Of a stretch of DNA of 64,000 bases, positions 11,530-23,344 are shown piece after piece. The notes beneath the pieces were generated by a model that worked only from the letters and a program-made list of their open reading frames with translations, did no database searches and was not told the origin of the DNA. The stretch spans positions 162,502,830 to 162,566,829 of the forward strand of contig NC_045436.1 of the NCBI RefSeq assembly GCF_002776525.5, read 5' to 3'. Origin of the DNA: Piliocolobus tephrosceles (Eukaryota > Chordata > Mammalia > Primates > Cercopithecidae). The position numbers were made by a program, and so were the translations under genes. Every line of letters starts with the position of its first letter. Position 1 is the first letter of the stretch.

Positions 11530-13085
11530 AATATGTACATTGTTAGGGGAAGACATATACATCGTGATGTTCCATTAAACTATAAACTGCCAGAAACATT
11601 ACTTTATAGGAACTTGAATCAATAAGACCATGAAAAAGTTCAAACAATCTAGTAAAAGAGTTTACACCAGCCATGAGATATTCACAGCAAAAATAATGTT
11701 TATGATGCTTTTGAGCAACATAGATGAACCAAGCATCTTATAGGCCGATGGTAAGTAACTCACACAATAATGCTACCCTCGGTGAACAAAAATGCCCACA
11801 GACTTGTGACTAGGGCTCAGGTTTGGGCAAAATGAGAAAAGTGAGTAGACTTGAAAGAAATACAACTTATATTAACATGATTCTTACCTTGAGTTCCCAT
11901 GTATTTAAAAGTATTTTTCTGGAAGGTTTCAAAAGACTGTCAAAATGGTCCATGGCACAAAACAGGTAAAAACCTCTGACCTACAGTGACCTCTGATGGT
12001 GGTGACGGGCAGCCCTAATGATGTATATATCTGTGCCTCTAGTGAAGGCATAAGACTGAAGTAAAGCACTGCAAAGGGTTTTGATAATTTTAAATCAGAG
12101 ATGTAACGCAAATGGGTAATGTGCTATTATTGTCAGCTTAAAGGATATGGTTTTAGAAATTACAGCATTTTCCCCAAGTAGTCTTGGCTGAGATGGAGGT
12201 CCTCTCTGTCCTCTTTTGTCAAGTTAGACTTGATAGATATTTCCAGCTATTCATTAAATAATATTTAAATCATAAAGCAATAACCATCATATGACTCTCA
12301 CATAACTATCTGTTTCTCAAAGAATTATAGCGCTGATGGCTTTTAATGGCCATTTACAATGCCAGAATACTCTTAGGTGATCTCCAGTGGAATCAGTCCA
12401 AATTGGTTACCCAGTGGAATTGATCTTTAGTTAAAGGTCAAATTCAATTTTACCTTCAAAATTGAGGAGACTTGGATGTGAAGGTTGCCCCTTGATAATA
12501 ATCTTCAGTGTAAAATTCTTTCTGTATTCATTTTAAAAATCTTTAGGTTAAAGACAGAGGAATAATGTCATCTTCTACCACCCCCCAGTTTCAAAAGGAT
12601 TGACAGATTGACATGGAGACTATCAAATAGAGATTCAAGTCATCACTGTTCATTCTATATAAAGCTCTTTAGAGAAAGTCTCTATGGAACTGCAGCAAGC
12701 TAGACTTGCTAACACTCCACCAGATATTTAAATCTACTCATCTAGTCAAACACAATTGAACAGACACAGACATCCCGCTGGGGGGTTGACTCTTTAAAAC
12801 TTACATTACAAAGAATTAGAAAACGCATCACCCCCCCCCCCGCTGCAAGTAAGGTGGGTCCCAAAGTAAGAGGACAAAGGGGCTGGCTAAGCTAAGAATA
12901 CCCAGTTGCTTTTTTCCCCAACTCATCTGTCAAATGATATGCTGCTACGGAATGAGAGAGACCAGAAGTCCCGCCACATGACAAAAAACAGTGAAACATG
13001 AAGAGTCGTTTCAATCTTATTATGTCCAATGCTGTGATCCTAACCTTCCTACCATCCTCCCTGTAACCTAATTTCCTTTCAGTCT
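11530..13085. other. Repeat-poor, unassigned sequence
   Basis: About 1.55 kb without a recognisable interspersed repeat, coding exon or RNA gene. It contains a C11 homopolymer at 12831-12841. No conserved element can be claimed without alignment. Confidence 0.35.
12831..12841. repeat. C11 homopolymer
   Basis: Eleven consecutive C preceded by 'gcatca' and followed by 'gctgcaag'. Long C/G runs are uncommon in primate DNA and error-prone in sequencing. Confidence 0.95.
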
Positions 13086-13089
13086 TTCC

Positions 13090-13912
13090 ATGTCTTTAAG
13101 TGGCAACTGCATCCTTGGCACCTATTTCTTTTCTTTTCTTTTTTTTTTTTTAACAAATCCTACCTCACAGCAGGTCTATGTGCTTCAAATCCTGCTACCT
13201 AGAGCTTACTCCCAATACTTGCCATCCAGAACTTAGTCTCGGTAATTTGAGTAATTACGTTAAAGCAATGGTCAGATCTTGCTGCTCCTCTGCACAAAAC
13301 CTTTCAGTGGCTTTCATTGTACTCAGAATGTAAACCCAAATTATCATTTTAATTTGCCTGGGTTATTGCTGTTAACTTTAAAAATAAGTTTTGTTTACAC
13401 CAGTGTTTATAAGGTCCTTTTTAGTCCTTAACCTGTTAATTCTCTCAAGTCCTTTTCTAATACCTTCTTGATACTGTCACAGCCTCTCGAGCCTCCCAGT
13501 GGCTCCTTAAACCCCCAGGTGTGCCTACCCTATGGCCTTTGCTCTTGCTGTGCTCTCCATCTAAAGACCTGGTCACCTAAATATCTTCTTGTCTGATTCT
13601 CTCTCTTTCCTGACATGCTTGTTCAAATGTCATCTATTCAAGGAGGCAGATTCTGGCCATTTATTACTTTAACCAAGTTGCTCTTCCTTACCCCAGCCCT
13701 TTTCTTATTTTTTTTCCCCATAGCATGGAACAACTTGTAACATACTCTGTACTCTATTTTTTTCAATGTTTACTGCCTACATATCAACATTATATTTCAA
13801 ATCCTATAAGGGCAAGAATCTCTGTTTTGTTCACAATTCTATCTCGAGTGCCTAGCATAATACCAACCCATAATAAACACTCAATAAATATGTTTTGAAT
13901 GAATTAATCTAT
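13090..13912 (+). mobile_element. L2 LINE 3' part, sense (copy 1)
   Basis: Landmarks in order: 'gtcagatcttgctgctcctc', 'ctatggcctttgctcttgct', 'tgttcaaatgtcatctattc', 'atagcatggaacaacttg', 'tataagggcaagaatctctg' and the terminus 'aaacactcaataaatatg' plus 'gaatgaatta'. This is the 3' half of L2 down to its end. The internal block 13337-13400 is out of consensus order (see findings). Confidence 0.9.
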
Positions 13913-13984
13913 CAGAAAATCATGTTGAGTGTACCTTCAAAATATAACTTGAATCTCTATCGTATCACATTGTCACAAACTCCT

Positions 13985-14785
13985 TTACCACTAACTTGGT
14001 CTTAGCCATCATTTTAATTTGCCTGCATTATTGCTATTAACTTCCTAAATAAGTTTTAATCTACACTTTTTCTTGCCCTCCTTTAGTCTATTTAAATACA
14101 CGCACACACACACACACACACTGCACGAATCAAACAAATGCAACAACCAAAACACACACACACACCACACACACTGCACATATACCACAAATCAAACAAA
14201 TGCAACAACCACAATTGTAAGCTATAAGTCAGATGGTGTCAGAGCCCCAAGTCCTCTAGTGTGCTCCTTTTTGTTTTTTACTGTGAGTAGAATCCACAGT
14301 CTTTCAACTGGCTTTTAGGTCCTGCGGGATCTACCTTCCTCACCTGTTCTCCTGCCTGACTCACTTCACTCCATCATGCTGGAGTCTTCATGGCTCCTTG
14401 AAAACGCCAGGCTCACTTTTGTCTTGGGCCGTCTGCCTCTACTATTCTCTCTGCTTAGTATGCTTTTTTGCCCCAAAAAAGCTTCATGGCTAGCTCCTTA
14501 CAGCTTTGATATATTTGTTGAAATGTAACTTTCTCAGTGGAGCCTTCATGACCACTCCCACTTTAAATTCTCCCTGCACCCCAACATTGTTATCTTTATT
14601 TTTTCTTCATAATACTAACTGCTATATCTAATATGATGTTGCATATTTATTTTGTTCATTGTCATCTCCGACTGGGGTGTAAGCTTCATAAGAACAATTG
14701 TTTTCCTCTATTTTGTTCACTGGATGTCCCCATGGTCTATGAGAGTGCCTGGCACATGGTAGGCACTCAATTAATAACTGCAGGG
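13985..14785 (+). mobile_element. L2 LINE 3' part, sense (copy 2)
   Basis: A second sense L2, starting slightly further 5' in the element than copy 1 ('aatttgcctgcattattgct') and ending 'gcctggcacatggtaggcac'. It contains a CA-rich tandem duplication (14098-14212). Two 3'-end-containing L2 copies lie head to tail with about 70 bp between them. Confidence 0.9.
14098..14212 (+). repeat. CA microsatellite with tandemly duplicated unit
   Basis: Two imperfect copies of a unit consisting of (ca)n, 'cactgcac', then 'aatcaaacaaatgcaacaac'. Copy 1 ends near 14147; copy 2 occupies about 14150-14210 and has extra 'atataccac'. It interrupts the L2. Confidence 0.9.
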
Positions 14786-14839
14786 AGAACAAAATGAAGC
14801 ACGTACTCTTGGCATTTGGAAATGCTCAAAGGAAATACA

Positions 14840-15185
14840 TGTGTATTAGTCAGCGCCCCAGCAAGAAATAAATGACACATTTGAACTAATTTGATCAGAG
14901 TTTAATAGGAGGACTATTTTCAAAGGTGAGGGCAGGGTATAGGGAGCCCACATAAGAGAGTATTTTATTCCCAGGCTAGAATCATTGCCAACCTCCCTTT
15001 ATTCTTTTAAATGAAATCCAGAAAACAAGAGAGCCCTTTGATGTGGTCAGTCTTACTAGCATCAAGCAGTTGGAGGAGGAGGCAGAGTAAACCCAAAGGG
15101 ACAAACAGATGATATTTGGAATAATACTGTTGGCGATTTTTCATGGTACGACTGAAAGAGGGTCAACAACATCTGACTGCTGTTC
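14840..15185. other. Possible unassigned interspersed repeat
   Basis: The phrase 'ccagcaagaaataaatgaca' followed by 'gatcagagtttaataggagg' looks like the start of a medium-reiterated mammalian repeat, but I cannot name the family with confidence. No coding signal. Confidence 0.3.
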
Positions 15186-15189
15186 ATAT

Positions 15190-15275
15190 TCTCTCTCTCT
15201 CTGTGCATAAATGTATGGGTGGATATTTATATATACATATGTATGCATATATATAATTAAAAATATATGTTTTCT
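15190..15275. repeat. Low-complexity (tc)n then AT-rich tract
   Basis: A short 'tctctctctctctg' run followed by 'tatatatacatatgtatgca' and further AT alternation. Confidence 0.75.
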
Positions 15276-15279
15276 AGAA

Positions 15280-15540
15280 TATAATTAAATTCTCTAGAAA
15301 TGCATTCACCAATTACCACTATTTACCCAACTTAAAGGCTAAAGCTTTGCTTATCTTCTAAGACTGACCTTAGGTGCCATCCTGTACAAGACTTCCTGGA
15401 TTCCTAGTAGCATTGGTTAGTTTGGTGCCATGGACTGGAGGTGGGGGTATTCATTTAATAGGTCATTATGATGTAAAATGGATGGCTTTGTGAGGAATTG
15501 TATATGACTTTCACAAATAAATAATATCAAGTGATTGGAA
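15280..15540. other. Unassigned sequence
   Basis: Nothing recognised. Confidence 0.3.
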
Positions 15541-15544
15541 TATT

Positions 15545-15935
15545 GGGAAGGTAATAGTTAAGGAAAAGTGGTAGAGCATAACAGTGGGTCACTTCAGGTA
15601 GGATGGGGAGAACATCTCTGAAGAAGTGATCTTTGATCTTAGATCTGAATGATGGACGGGAAACCATGTCAGGGAAGTACCAGAGAGAAGACATTTTAGG
15701 CAAAGAGAAGAGTGAGTATACGGGTAAGTTTGGTTAATAACATTCTCAGTGGACTCATAACATAGGGACGGATATCCAGAGAGGAGGAGACAAGGTATAA
15801 AAGTAGGCAGGGACCAACTAGATGATTTGTGACTTCATAGGTCATTGAAGGAGTTGGTATTTTATTCGAAATACAGGAAGAAGCCATTACATGGCTCTGA
15901 ACCTGGGAATGACATGTTATGATGAACATTTTTAA
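15545..15935 (-). mobile_element. L2 LINE 3' region, antisense
   Basis: 'acatctctgaagaagtgatc', 'catgtcagggaagtaccaga', 'tttgtgacttcataggtcat' and 'cctgggaatgacatgttatg' lie in the order of antisense L2. Minus-strand open frames in it are chance. The terminal 'attcattcaacaaat' portion is absent. Confidence 0.8.
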
Positions 15936-16283
15936 ATATTCTCTGGTCTCTAAAAAATATTACAACTCCTTACTTTCGTGAAAATGAGACTATCATACCT
16001 CTATCTCATTTTATTTCTTGAAAAGCATATTGTAGAAATTTGTTTTAAATTATTGCTTGTTTTTCTTTAAATTTCCATATTTTACTTGAATTTATATCAG
16101 CCATCTTATCTGGGTTTCTTCTCTATGCTCTTTTTTGGCTTTCTGAATTTTACTGCCTTTTGCAGAATTTATGGAGGACTCTTTGTTTCAGTTTAATTTC
16201 CTCTAGTTGTTTGGATAGCATACAAAGGGATTTTACAACCTTTATTGTATGCAATTCATTTGTAGCACTTAAACTTAACAAAT
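15936..16283. other. Unassigned AT-rich sequence
   Basis: Nothing recognised. Confidence 0.3.
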
Positions 16284-16284
16284 T

Positions 16285-16480
16285 GGTAAAAGACATAAAC
16301 TTTAGAATTAGACTTGTAGATTCTAACCCTTACTCTACCACTTACTCCTATATGTGTTATCTGGGGCAATTTTTCTTATCAGTAAAATGGGAAAATAGTA
16401 CGCAGTTCATAGGGGAAGATTACATCAGTCCCTACCTATGAGGCACCTAGTGCTTGACATAGTAAGAGTTTGCTACGTTG
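16285..16480 (-). repeat. MIR SINE, antisense
   Basis: 'ctctaccacttactcctata', 'tatctggggcaatttttctt', 'atcagtaaaatgggaaaata' and 'gcacctagtgcttgacatag' match antisense MIR in order and spacing. Confidence 0.9.
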
Positions 16481-16484
16481 GAGC

Positions 16485-16937
16485 GGTCGAATTGGGACCA
16501 ACCAAAAAAATACTTCTTGCCAGAGCCTGTGAATATGACCTTATTTGGAAAAAGGGTATTTTCAGATGTAATTTGCATAAGGATTTCAAGCGGACACTAG
16601 TTTGGATTAGGGTGGGCTCTAAATCCAATGAGAGGTGTCTTTATAAGAGGCACAGATAGATACCCAAGAGGGGAAGGCCTTATGAAGATAGAGGCAGAGA
16701 CTGAAGGGATGCAGCTACAGCATGAGGAACACCAGGAAACTGTTGCACAGCTGCCACAAACACTAACAGCAAGGCGTGGGGTGGGTTTCTCCTTCAGAAC
16801 CTTCAAAAGGAACTAACAAGGCTGACTTCCTCATTTTGGACTTCTGGCCTTTGGCCCTGTGAAAGAATAAATTCTGGTTGTTTTAAGCCACCCAGTTTGT
16901 GGTAATTTGTGATGACTGTCCTAGGAAACTAATACAC
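16485..16937 (+). mobile_element. MLT1-type LTR (ERVL-MaLR)
   Basis: 'gcctgtgaatatgaccttat', 'ttggaaaaagggtatt', 'ggattagggtgggctctaaa', 'ttttaagccacccagtttgt' and the end 'ggaaactaatacaca' define a nearly complete solo LTR. The polyadenylation-type 'aataaa' is seen near 16866. Open frames at 16438-16816 are products of LTR sequence, not genes. Confidence 0.88.
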
Positions 16938-16939
16938 AC

Positions 16940-17875
16940 ATTCAAAATGAATGTTTAAAGTACTTTAATACCTCCCTCAAATCAAGGCAAAATTCTTACC
17001 TCGCTGTTCTATTTCCCTCCTGTGTCCAATGCCCTCCCATGTTTGGTGAACTCATCTAGACTTTCACTTTCAGTTTATTATAATTGTGGGTTGTGTCTTC
17101 ATATTTTTACAAATCATTCTTTAACAACTGTTTTAAGATTAACAGCCATTATATTAGTAATAATTTAGACAGTCGTAAGGCTTACAAATATCTTATTCAC
17201 CAACATTCCTTGAATTCTACATCTTTTTTCCGCTGGGAAACTTTAAAACAGAAAGTAAATGACAGGTAGGGTCCTAACAGTTGGGTTTATGAGGTGTGCT
17301 GGTGCTAAACCTCCTGTAATCTATGCAGTACATAGCATATGTTTATACATGTGAAATATAATTAATATAGGTAAATGTTACAATTATCATTATTAACTTT
17401 ATCATCATTACATTTAAGACAATATGACATGTACAGTTGCAAACTTTCACATGGCAAGAATAGGTGAAAAGCACAGATTACAAGGTGCAATTTTAGTGTG
17501 TGTGTAATCACTTTTTGCTTTTTACTTTTCAGTCCTTTTCCTACGTATCTGTCCCTCTACTTAAAGACTTAGTGTGAATGTCAATTACTCAAGCCTGAAT
17601 TAAAAGAGGTGAGAAATTTTTCACACAACACGTCTACAGAGCCTAGGAGCATTAAAGGAAACGCAGTCACCTTTCATTTTCTGTCCAATTATTTACGTAT
17701 TTTTTGGAGAAAAGTGACAGAAATGAGCACTTTTTAAAATGTGTATTCATGAATTTCCAAATGAAATTGCTTAAACTGACCAGAGTAGTGTTTGGGATCT
17801 TCCATAAGCAACGTGGACAGCTGTCTCATATTTCATGGACTTATTTAAAGTGAGTTCCTGACTCACATCCATATT
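16940..17875. other. Unassigned sequence
   Basis: No repeat family, RNA or coding feature recognised. Confidence 0.35.
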
Positions 17876-17879
17876 TTGC

Positions 17880-18125
17880 CACCCATTCATTTATTCAACA
17901 AAGAATTTTGATCACATGCCCTGTGATGGGACCGGTTTTTGGCACAGGTATTCCTGAAAGTGAAGAAAACAGATAAAGCCCCAGCTTGCATGGAGTTTTC
18001 ATTCTATCGGGATTTCACTGACCATACACAAGCAAGTGAATATGCAAGTCCAAGTAATGATAAGTGTCACAAATACATCAACACTGAGAGACAGTGTGAA
18101 GCTATAGTATTCTGACAGGATTTGA
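17880..18125 (-). mobile_element. L2 3' end, antisense
   Basis: 'cattcatttattcaacaaag', 'gataaagccccagcttgcat', 'ggagttttcattctatcg' and 'aatgataagtgtcacaaata' follow antisense L2 from its terminus inward. Confidence 0.88.
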
Positions 18126-18129
18126 TAAT

Positions 18130-20646
18130 ACCCCATAAATAACTGTTTTTCAGCTAGTGCTTTACTTATTTGTTTGCTTTTCTAGCTTACTTTTAAGTTG
18201 ATACAGTACAGGAAAGTTTCAGTCATCCTCAAGGGAAAAGAGGTCCTGAAAAGAGGAAACAAGGCAAGACCTCATGGAATCAAAATTGAGGTGTTCACAA
18301 GCATTGAATATGGACAGTGACTCAAGCTGCTTAGGATGAGGCATATGGTCAGAATGATTCAGCATAAGGGATATACAACACCTTGAGGATCAAAACAAAG
18401 GTAATGTCTAGAATGTTGCTGAATATGACAAAGAACTTTTAGACTTGAACTCCAGGAATGAAGAAGATAAAGAAAAACAGACCTCATGATTATTAGCTAA
18501 GGCCACTCCTAGTTCAATCATGTGTAGTCACTGACTGTACCATCAGTAAAATAAACAAATATTATATCTATTTCATTTTTCTATAATCTGCTCATTCTTC
18601 TTATTCATGTGGCTTATCAGAAAAAAATTGCTATAATCTTTAAAATTCCTATAATTACATTGATTTCCCATGTTATTTAATTTCCTTTGAGAAAATGTAT
18701 TTAAATGTAAGCTTTTTGAATTAGCTATTGCTTTAATCAGACTCCCAAGCTATTGCTTAAATTGACAAATATATATTAAACAGAAAAAGACAAAAGAGAG
18801 AGAGGGAAGGTGGACATGCTGGGATGCGAATCAATTTTAGCACCCAAGGAGCAACATTAGGGAGTGTCAGTGACCAAGAACCCAAATAAGCAAAGATGAG
18901 GGCTCCAACAGAAGAAAGGCAATAGACGCTATATTTACTCTATTGGACATTTTGCCCGGAGAAGTTTTAGGTTTTTACATTTTCTTCATCCATTTCTTAC
19001 ACTTTGATGTTCATTAACTCATTTTTACAATGAGCCCAGAGGTTTCAGTGGCTTTGGTTTTGCTATTTAAAATGGGCAATGGTGTGCTAAACAGATTGAC
19101 TCACTCTACATTATACAGAATGCACGAAATAGTCACTTTGGAAGTAAAAGACCCTTTTTGTTCCTCATACCAACACAATCTCCTTATAACTTCAGCACAT
19201 CTAAATGCTTGATATCTTATGCACATCCCATTTAGATAGAGCTCCTAAATAAAAACTCTCAGCATTTTCTCTTTTGCTCATCTTATTGGCATTACTGTAA
19301 AACTTGGTTCATTCTCATTCCACAGAAGCAGATTTTTATATTGATTTGATGGGTATAAAGTGAAGATAAATCTTGATGTCCATGTTGTTCTTTCACTGGG
19401 ATGGAAAGCTATTGACATTGAGGGAATCAGGTACCCATATGCCTTTTAGGAAAAGAAAAAGTGCCCCAATCCCTTGTACAACACTTTGTGTGTGTGTGTG
19501 TGTGTGTGTGTCCAGATATCCCGTAAGTTATACCTCTCCAAAATGGAATTGGCTTCCTTCTTAAAACTTGCAGGCAAGATTTGCTCGAATCCACTGTTTC
19601 TCTATTCAGGTCCATAATAAGATGGTCTAGAAGTACAGTAAATCCACAATATTTGCAAGTGAAGATGGGCAGTCGCACACTTATCCATAAAATTTTTTCT
19701 CCAAGTTTCTTTGCAATGTGATTTTTAGGAACTTGGGACATATTCTCATGAGTCTATCATTCTTCTTTGGCAAACTCTGTTAGCTTTCTCTTAGTACATG
19801 GGATGATGGTGGTGAGCAAGTGGAGGCTGAAGCCCTCCAATCCCATAACCACCAGAATAAATTTTAACTCATGTGTTCTATTTGTTTACATATTCTTCCA
19901 GAATTCCACAGCAAAAAAATGAATTGAAATTATTGTACTAGCTTCCTTGATCAGCGATATGAAATTCTAATTGTTTTCAAATTGTCCAGCTACAAAATTC
20001 CTTAAGATGCCCTATAATGCCATTTTAAAACTCCTTCTCAGTATGGAATTAATTTCACAAGAAAATATGAGAAATCCTTAAGAAATTAAGACCCTGAACA
20101 GAAGCAAATCCAGAATGGCAATTGAGCGAGGAAGCTAAAAGCTATCTTGGTGCAATAGGCAAGAATAGTAATCTAGAGCTTTGACCTTTAATTATCACAG
20201 AGGTTAAAAAAATAACAAAAGATTCTTGAGTCTGCTCAGAGTGGGACATGGAATAGTGACTTCTGCATAATGTCACGACCCTCAAAAGCCTATATGATCA
20301 GGGAAAAGGTATACTAGGGAAAATGTCTGCCTGTAAAAAGATGACAGTAACATCTTTTTACCACTGCCATAAAGGAAAGGAAAAAGTTTTCAATGAATAC
20401 GTATATACATAAAACAGTCTAAATTTATTGTCAACTTTAAATTCTTGTTTTTTATTTTGCTAAAACCCCTCAAGCTGAGAAAACAGTTTATAGTGTTCCA
20501 AATTTGTTAATTGCCCCAGAAGCCTAGCAAAACTAAATGCATTAATTTATATAGAAACCATCCCTAAGCCTACTCACCATAGAATTTTCAAAAATAAAAC
20601 CCACGAAATATGAGTAGAATTTTTTTAAATGGATAAGCAAGATTTA
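18130..20646. other. Repeat-poor, unassigned sequence
   Basis: About 2.5 kb without recognised interspersed repeats apart from a short (TG)n at 19487-19511. Short open frames occur, but none has homology I recognise, and the frame at 19427-19741 reads through the microsatellite. Confidence 0.4.
19487..19511. repeat. (TG)12 microsatellite
   Basis: Uninterrupted TG dinucleotide run of 25 bases. Confidence 0.97.
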
Positions 20647-21238
20647 TACAGTTGACTCTTGAACAACATGGATTTGAAATACATGGGTCCACTTATGTGT
20701 AGATTTTTCTTTCAATAAAGATATTGGAAAACTTTTTGTAGATTTTGTGATAGCTGGCAAAAACTCACAGTAAACAGAGTAGTCTAGAGATATTTAAAAA
20801 ATAGATATGTTATGAATGCATGAAACATATGCAAAACTATTAATAGTTTATTTTGTTATTTACTACCATAAAGTGTACACAAATCTATTACAAAAAGTTA
20901 AAATGTATCAAAACAACACACAAAAACAGAGACTGGACATGGCACCATTATAGTTGAGAGAAATGTACATCAGTATATAGATGCAGTATTGAATCATAAC
21001 TCCATAAAATTACTGTAGTACATACTATACTATCATAATAATTTTATAGCCACCTCTTGTTATTATTGTATTGAACTCAAGTATTGCCAGTATCTGCTTA
21101 AAATGTACTGTGATACTAATCATATTCATGTGAGTAGTTAGTCTCTCCAGTAAATTGCATATTTCAGTAAAAAGTGATCCCTCACAGTTCTCGCGTATTT
21201 TTCATCATGTTGAGTCCAACACCAAAAACCTTGAACCC

Positions 21239-23020
21239 ATGTGTAGTGCCACTAGTGATGCTGGAAGTGCTCACAAGAAGCAAAGAACAGTCAAGATACT
21301 ATATTTTGTTAAAAGTTGAATAGTTCAAGATACACCATAGATTGAGGTCTGCAACTGTGGTTGCCCATCATTTTAAGATAAATGAATCCAGTGTAAAGAC
21401 AACTGTAATAAAAGAAAAGGAAATTCATGAAGCTGCCACAGTAGCTGTGCCAGCAGGCATGAAAAGCTAATATTTTTACAAAATATATTTTAATCTCATA
21501 CTGAAAATGTAGCTTTTCTGTGAGTGCAAGATCGCTATAAAAAAGGCATACCTACAGACTCTAGTATGATTTGAGAATAAGCCAAGTGATTACGGTATAT
21601 GAAAAAGTAAAATGAATGTGAATAACCTAAAGCTAGAGAATTTAATGCCAGCAAAGGATGGTTCAATAATTTTAGAGAGAGAGTTGGCTTAAGAAACATC
21701 AAGATAACAGAAGTAGCTTCTGCCAACCAGGAGGCAGCAGAAAAGTTCCCAGACACCATTCAGAAAATCATTAAGGAGAAAGTATATTTTCCTGAACAGG
21801 TTTTTAATGAAGATGAAAGTGCCATATTTGGGATTTAAGACAGGGAGGGATACGCTAATTCTATTGTTTTGTTTCAATGCGGGTGGGTTTATAAACAATC
21901 CTTCCTTCATCTATAAAACTGCTAACTCCTAGTCTTGAAGGAAAAAGATAAACATCACCTGTCAGTTTTTTTTGCTGTACAACAAGAAGGCTCATACAGG
22001 AACTCTTTTTCTGGATTTCTTTCATTGATTCTTTGTCCCTGAAGTCATGAAGTACCACTGCCAGTACAGAATTGCCTTTTAAAGTTCTTTTGATATTGGA
22101 CAATGCCAGTGACTACCCAGAATGCCATGAGCTCAACACCAAAGACATGGAAATCATCTACTTGCCACCAAATACAATGTCCCTAAGTTTAGCCTCCTGA
22201 TTAGGGGGTCATAAGGAACTTTACAGCTCATTACATACAGTATTTTATGAAAAGATTGCCAACACTATTAAAAAGAACCCTGATAGAATATCATGAAAGT
22301 CTGGAAGGATTACACGATTGAAGATGTCATGGTTGTTACAGAAAAATAGCCCTGAAAACCATTAAGCCAGAAATAACAAATTTGTGCTGGAGAAAACTGT
22401 GTCCAAATATTGTTCAGGAGTTCATCAGAGAACCAATAAAAAAAATCATGGAAAAGATTGCTGATATGGTAAAAAAAAATAGTGAGAGTGGCGGGGGGGG
22501 GGGGGGGGTGAAGGAGTTCAAGATAGGGATCTTGGAGAAACTCAACAGTTAATAGACAGCACACCAGACGACTTAAAAGATGTCTGCTTGATGGAAATGT
22601 GTACTCTTGAACCAGTTCAGACAATATGGAAGAAGATGTAAAAGAAGCAGTACGGGAAAGCAAATTGACACTAGACATTCTGGCAGAAGGAATCCAATTA
22701 TTCAAGACTTCTTTTGACTTCTTTTATGATGTACCCTTCTATGACAGGGGCACTGAAACTAAAGGAAATGGTAGAAGAAGGATTGATACCATATAAAAAA
22801 TATTTTTAGAGAAATAAAGCAAAAAATTCAGACATAAATTATGACATATTTCCATAAAGTGTGCTTGCCTCTCCTGCCACCCGTTCCATCTCTTTCACTT
22901 CTTCTGCCTCTGCCACTCCTGAGATGGCAAGACCAGCCCCTCCTCTTTCTCCTCCCTTTCAGTCTACTCAATGTGAAGAAAACTAAGATGAACACTCATA
23001 TGGTGATCTACTTCTACTTA
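21239..23020 (+). pseudogene. Dead pogo-like (Tigger) transposase
   Basis: Translation in shifting frames gives a likely start ATG at 21239 ('MCSATSDAG'), an HTH-like stretch near 21360-21450 with 'KEKEIHEAA', and the catalytic core. The first catalytic Asp lies in 'EQVFNEDESA' near 21800, the second in 'LDNASDYPE' near 22100, and the third near 22190 as 'PPD' directly followed by a stop. Multiple frameshifts and stops separate these blocks, so no functional protein can be made. Intact relatives cut and paste DNA at TA sites in the nucleus. Confidence 0.8.
22493..22508. repeat. G16 homopolymer inside Tigger
   Basis: Sixteen consecutive G within the transposase pseudogene, preceded by 'gtggc' and followed by 'tgaagg'. 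It is not part of any Tigger sequence I recall, so it probably expanded locally. Confidence 0.95.
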
Positions 23021-23344
23021 ATGAGTAATAAATATATTTTCTCTTCCTTATGATTTTAATAACATTTTATTTTCTCTGGCTTGTTTCATTTTAAGATTAC
23101 ACTATATAATACACTTAACAAAATATTTGTTAGTTAATTGTTATATTATTAAGATTACAGTAAATAATACATATAACATATATGATATTTGTTAATTAAC
23201 TGTTTATGTTATTGGTAAGGTTTCTGTTCAGCAGTAGGCTATTAGAAGTTAAGCTTTTGGGGAATCAAAAATTGTACATAGGTTTTTCACCGTGCAGGAA
23301 GTCAGCACCTCTCACTGCCATGGTATTCAAGGGTCAGCTGTGTA

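Larger units (their letters stand above)
20649..23340 (+). mobile_element. Tigger2-type pogo-like DNA transposon, near full length
   Basis: Bounded by inverted termini: the left end 'cagttgactcttgaacaaca' is the complement of the right end 'ttcaagggtcagctg'. It is preceded by the expected TA target dinucleotide (20647-20648) and followed by TG, a likely decayed TA. At about 2.69 kb it is close to the full length of autonomous Tigger2. Inside is a decayed pogo/DDE transposase gene on the plus strand. The last 450 bp are homologous to the short element at 61190-61619. Subfamily name is from memory. Confidence 0.85.

Noticed and set aside
22310..22705. A 131-codon minus-strand frame
   Set aside because: It lies antisense to the Tigger2 transposase pseudogene and reads through the G16 run as polyproline.
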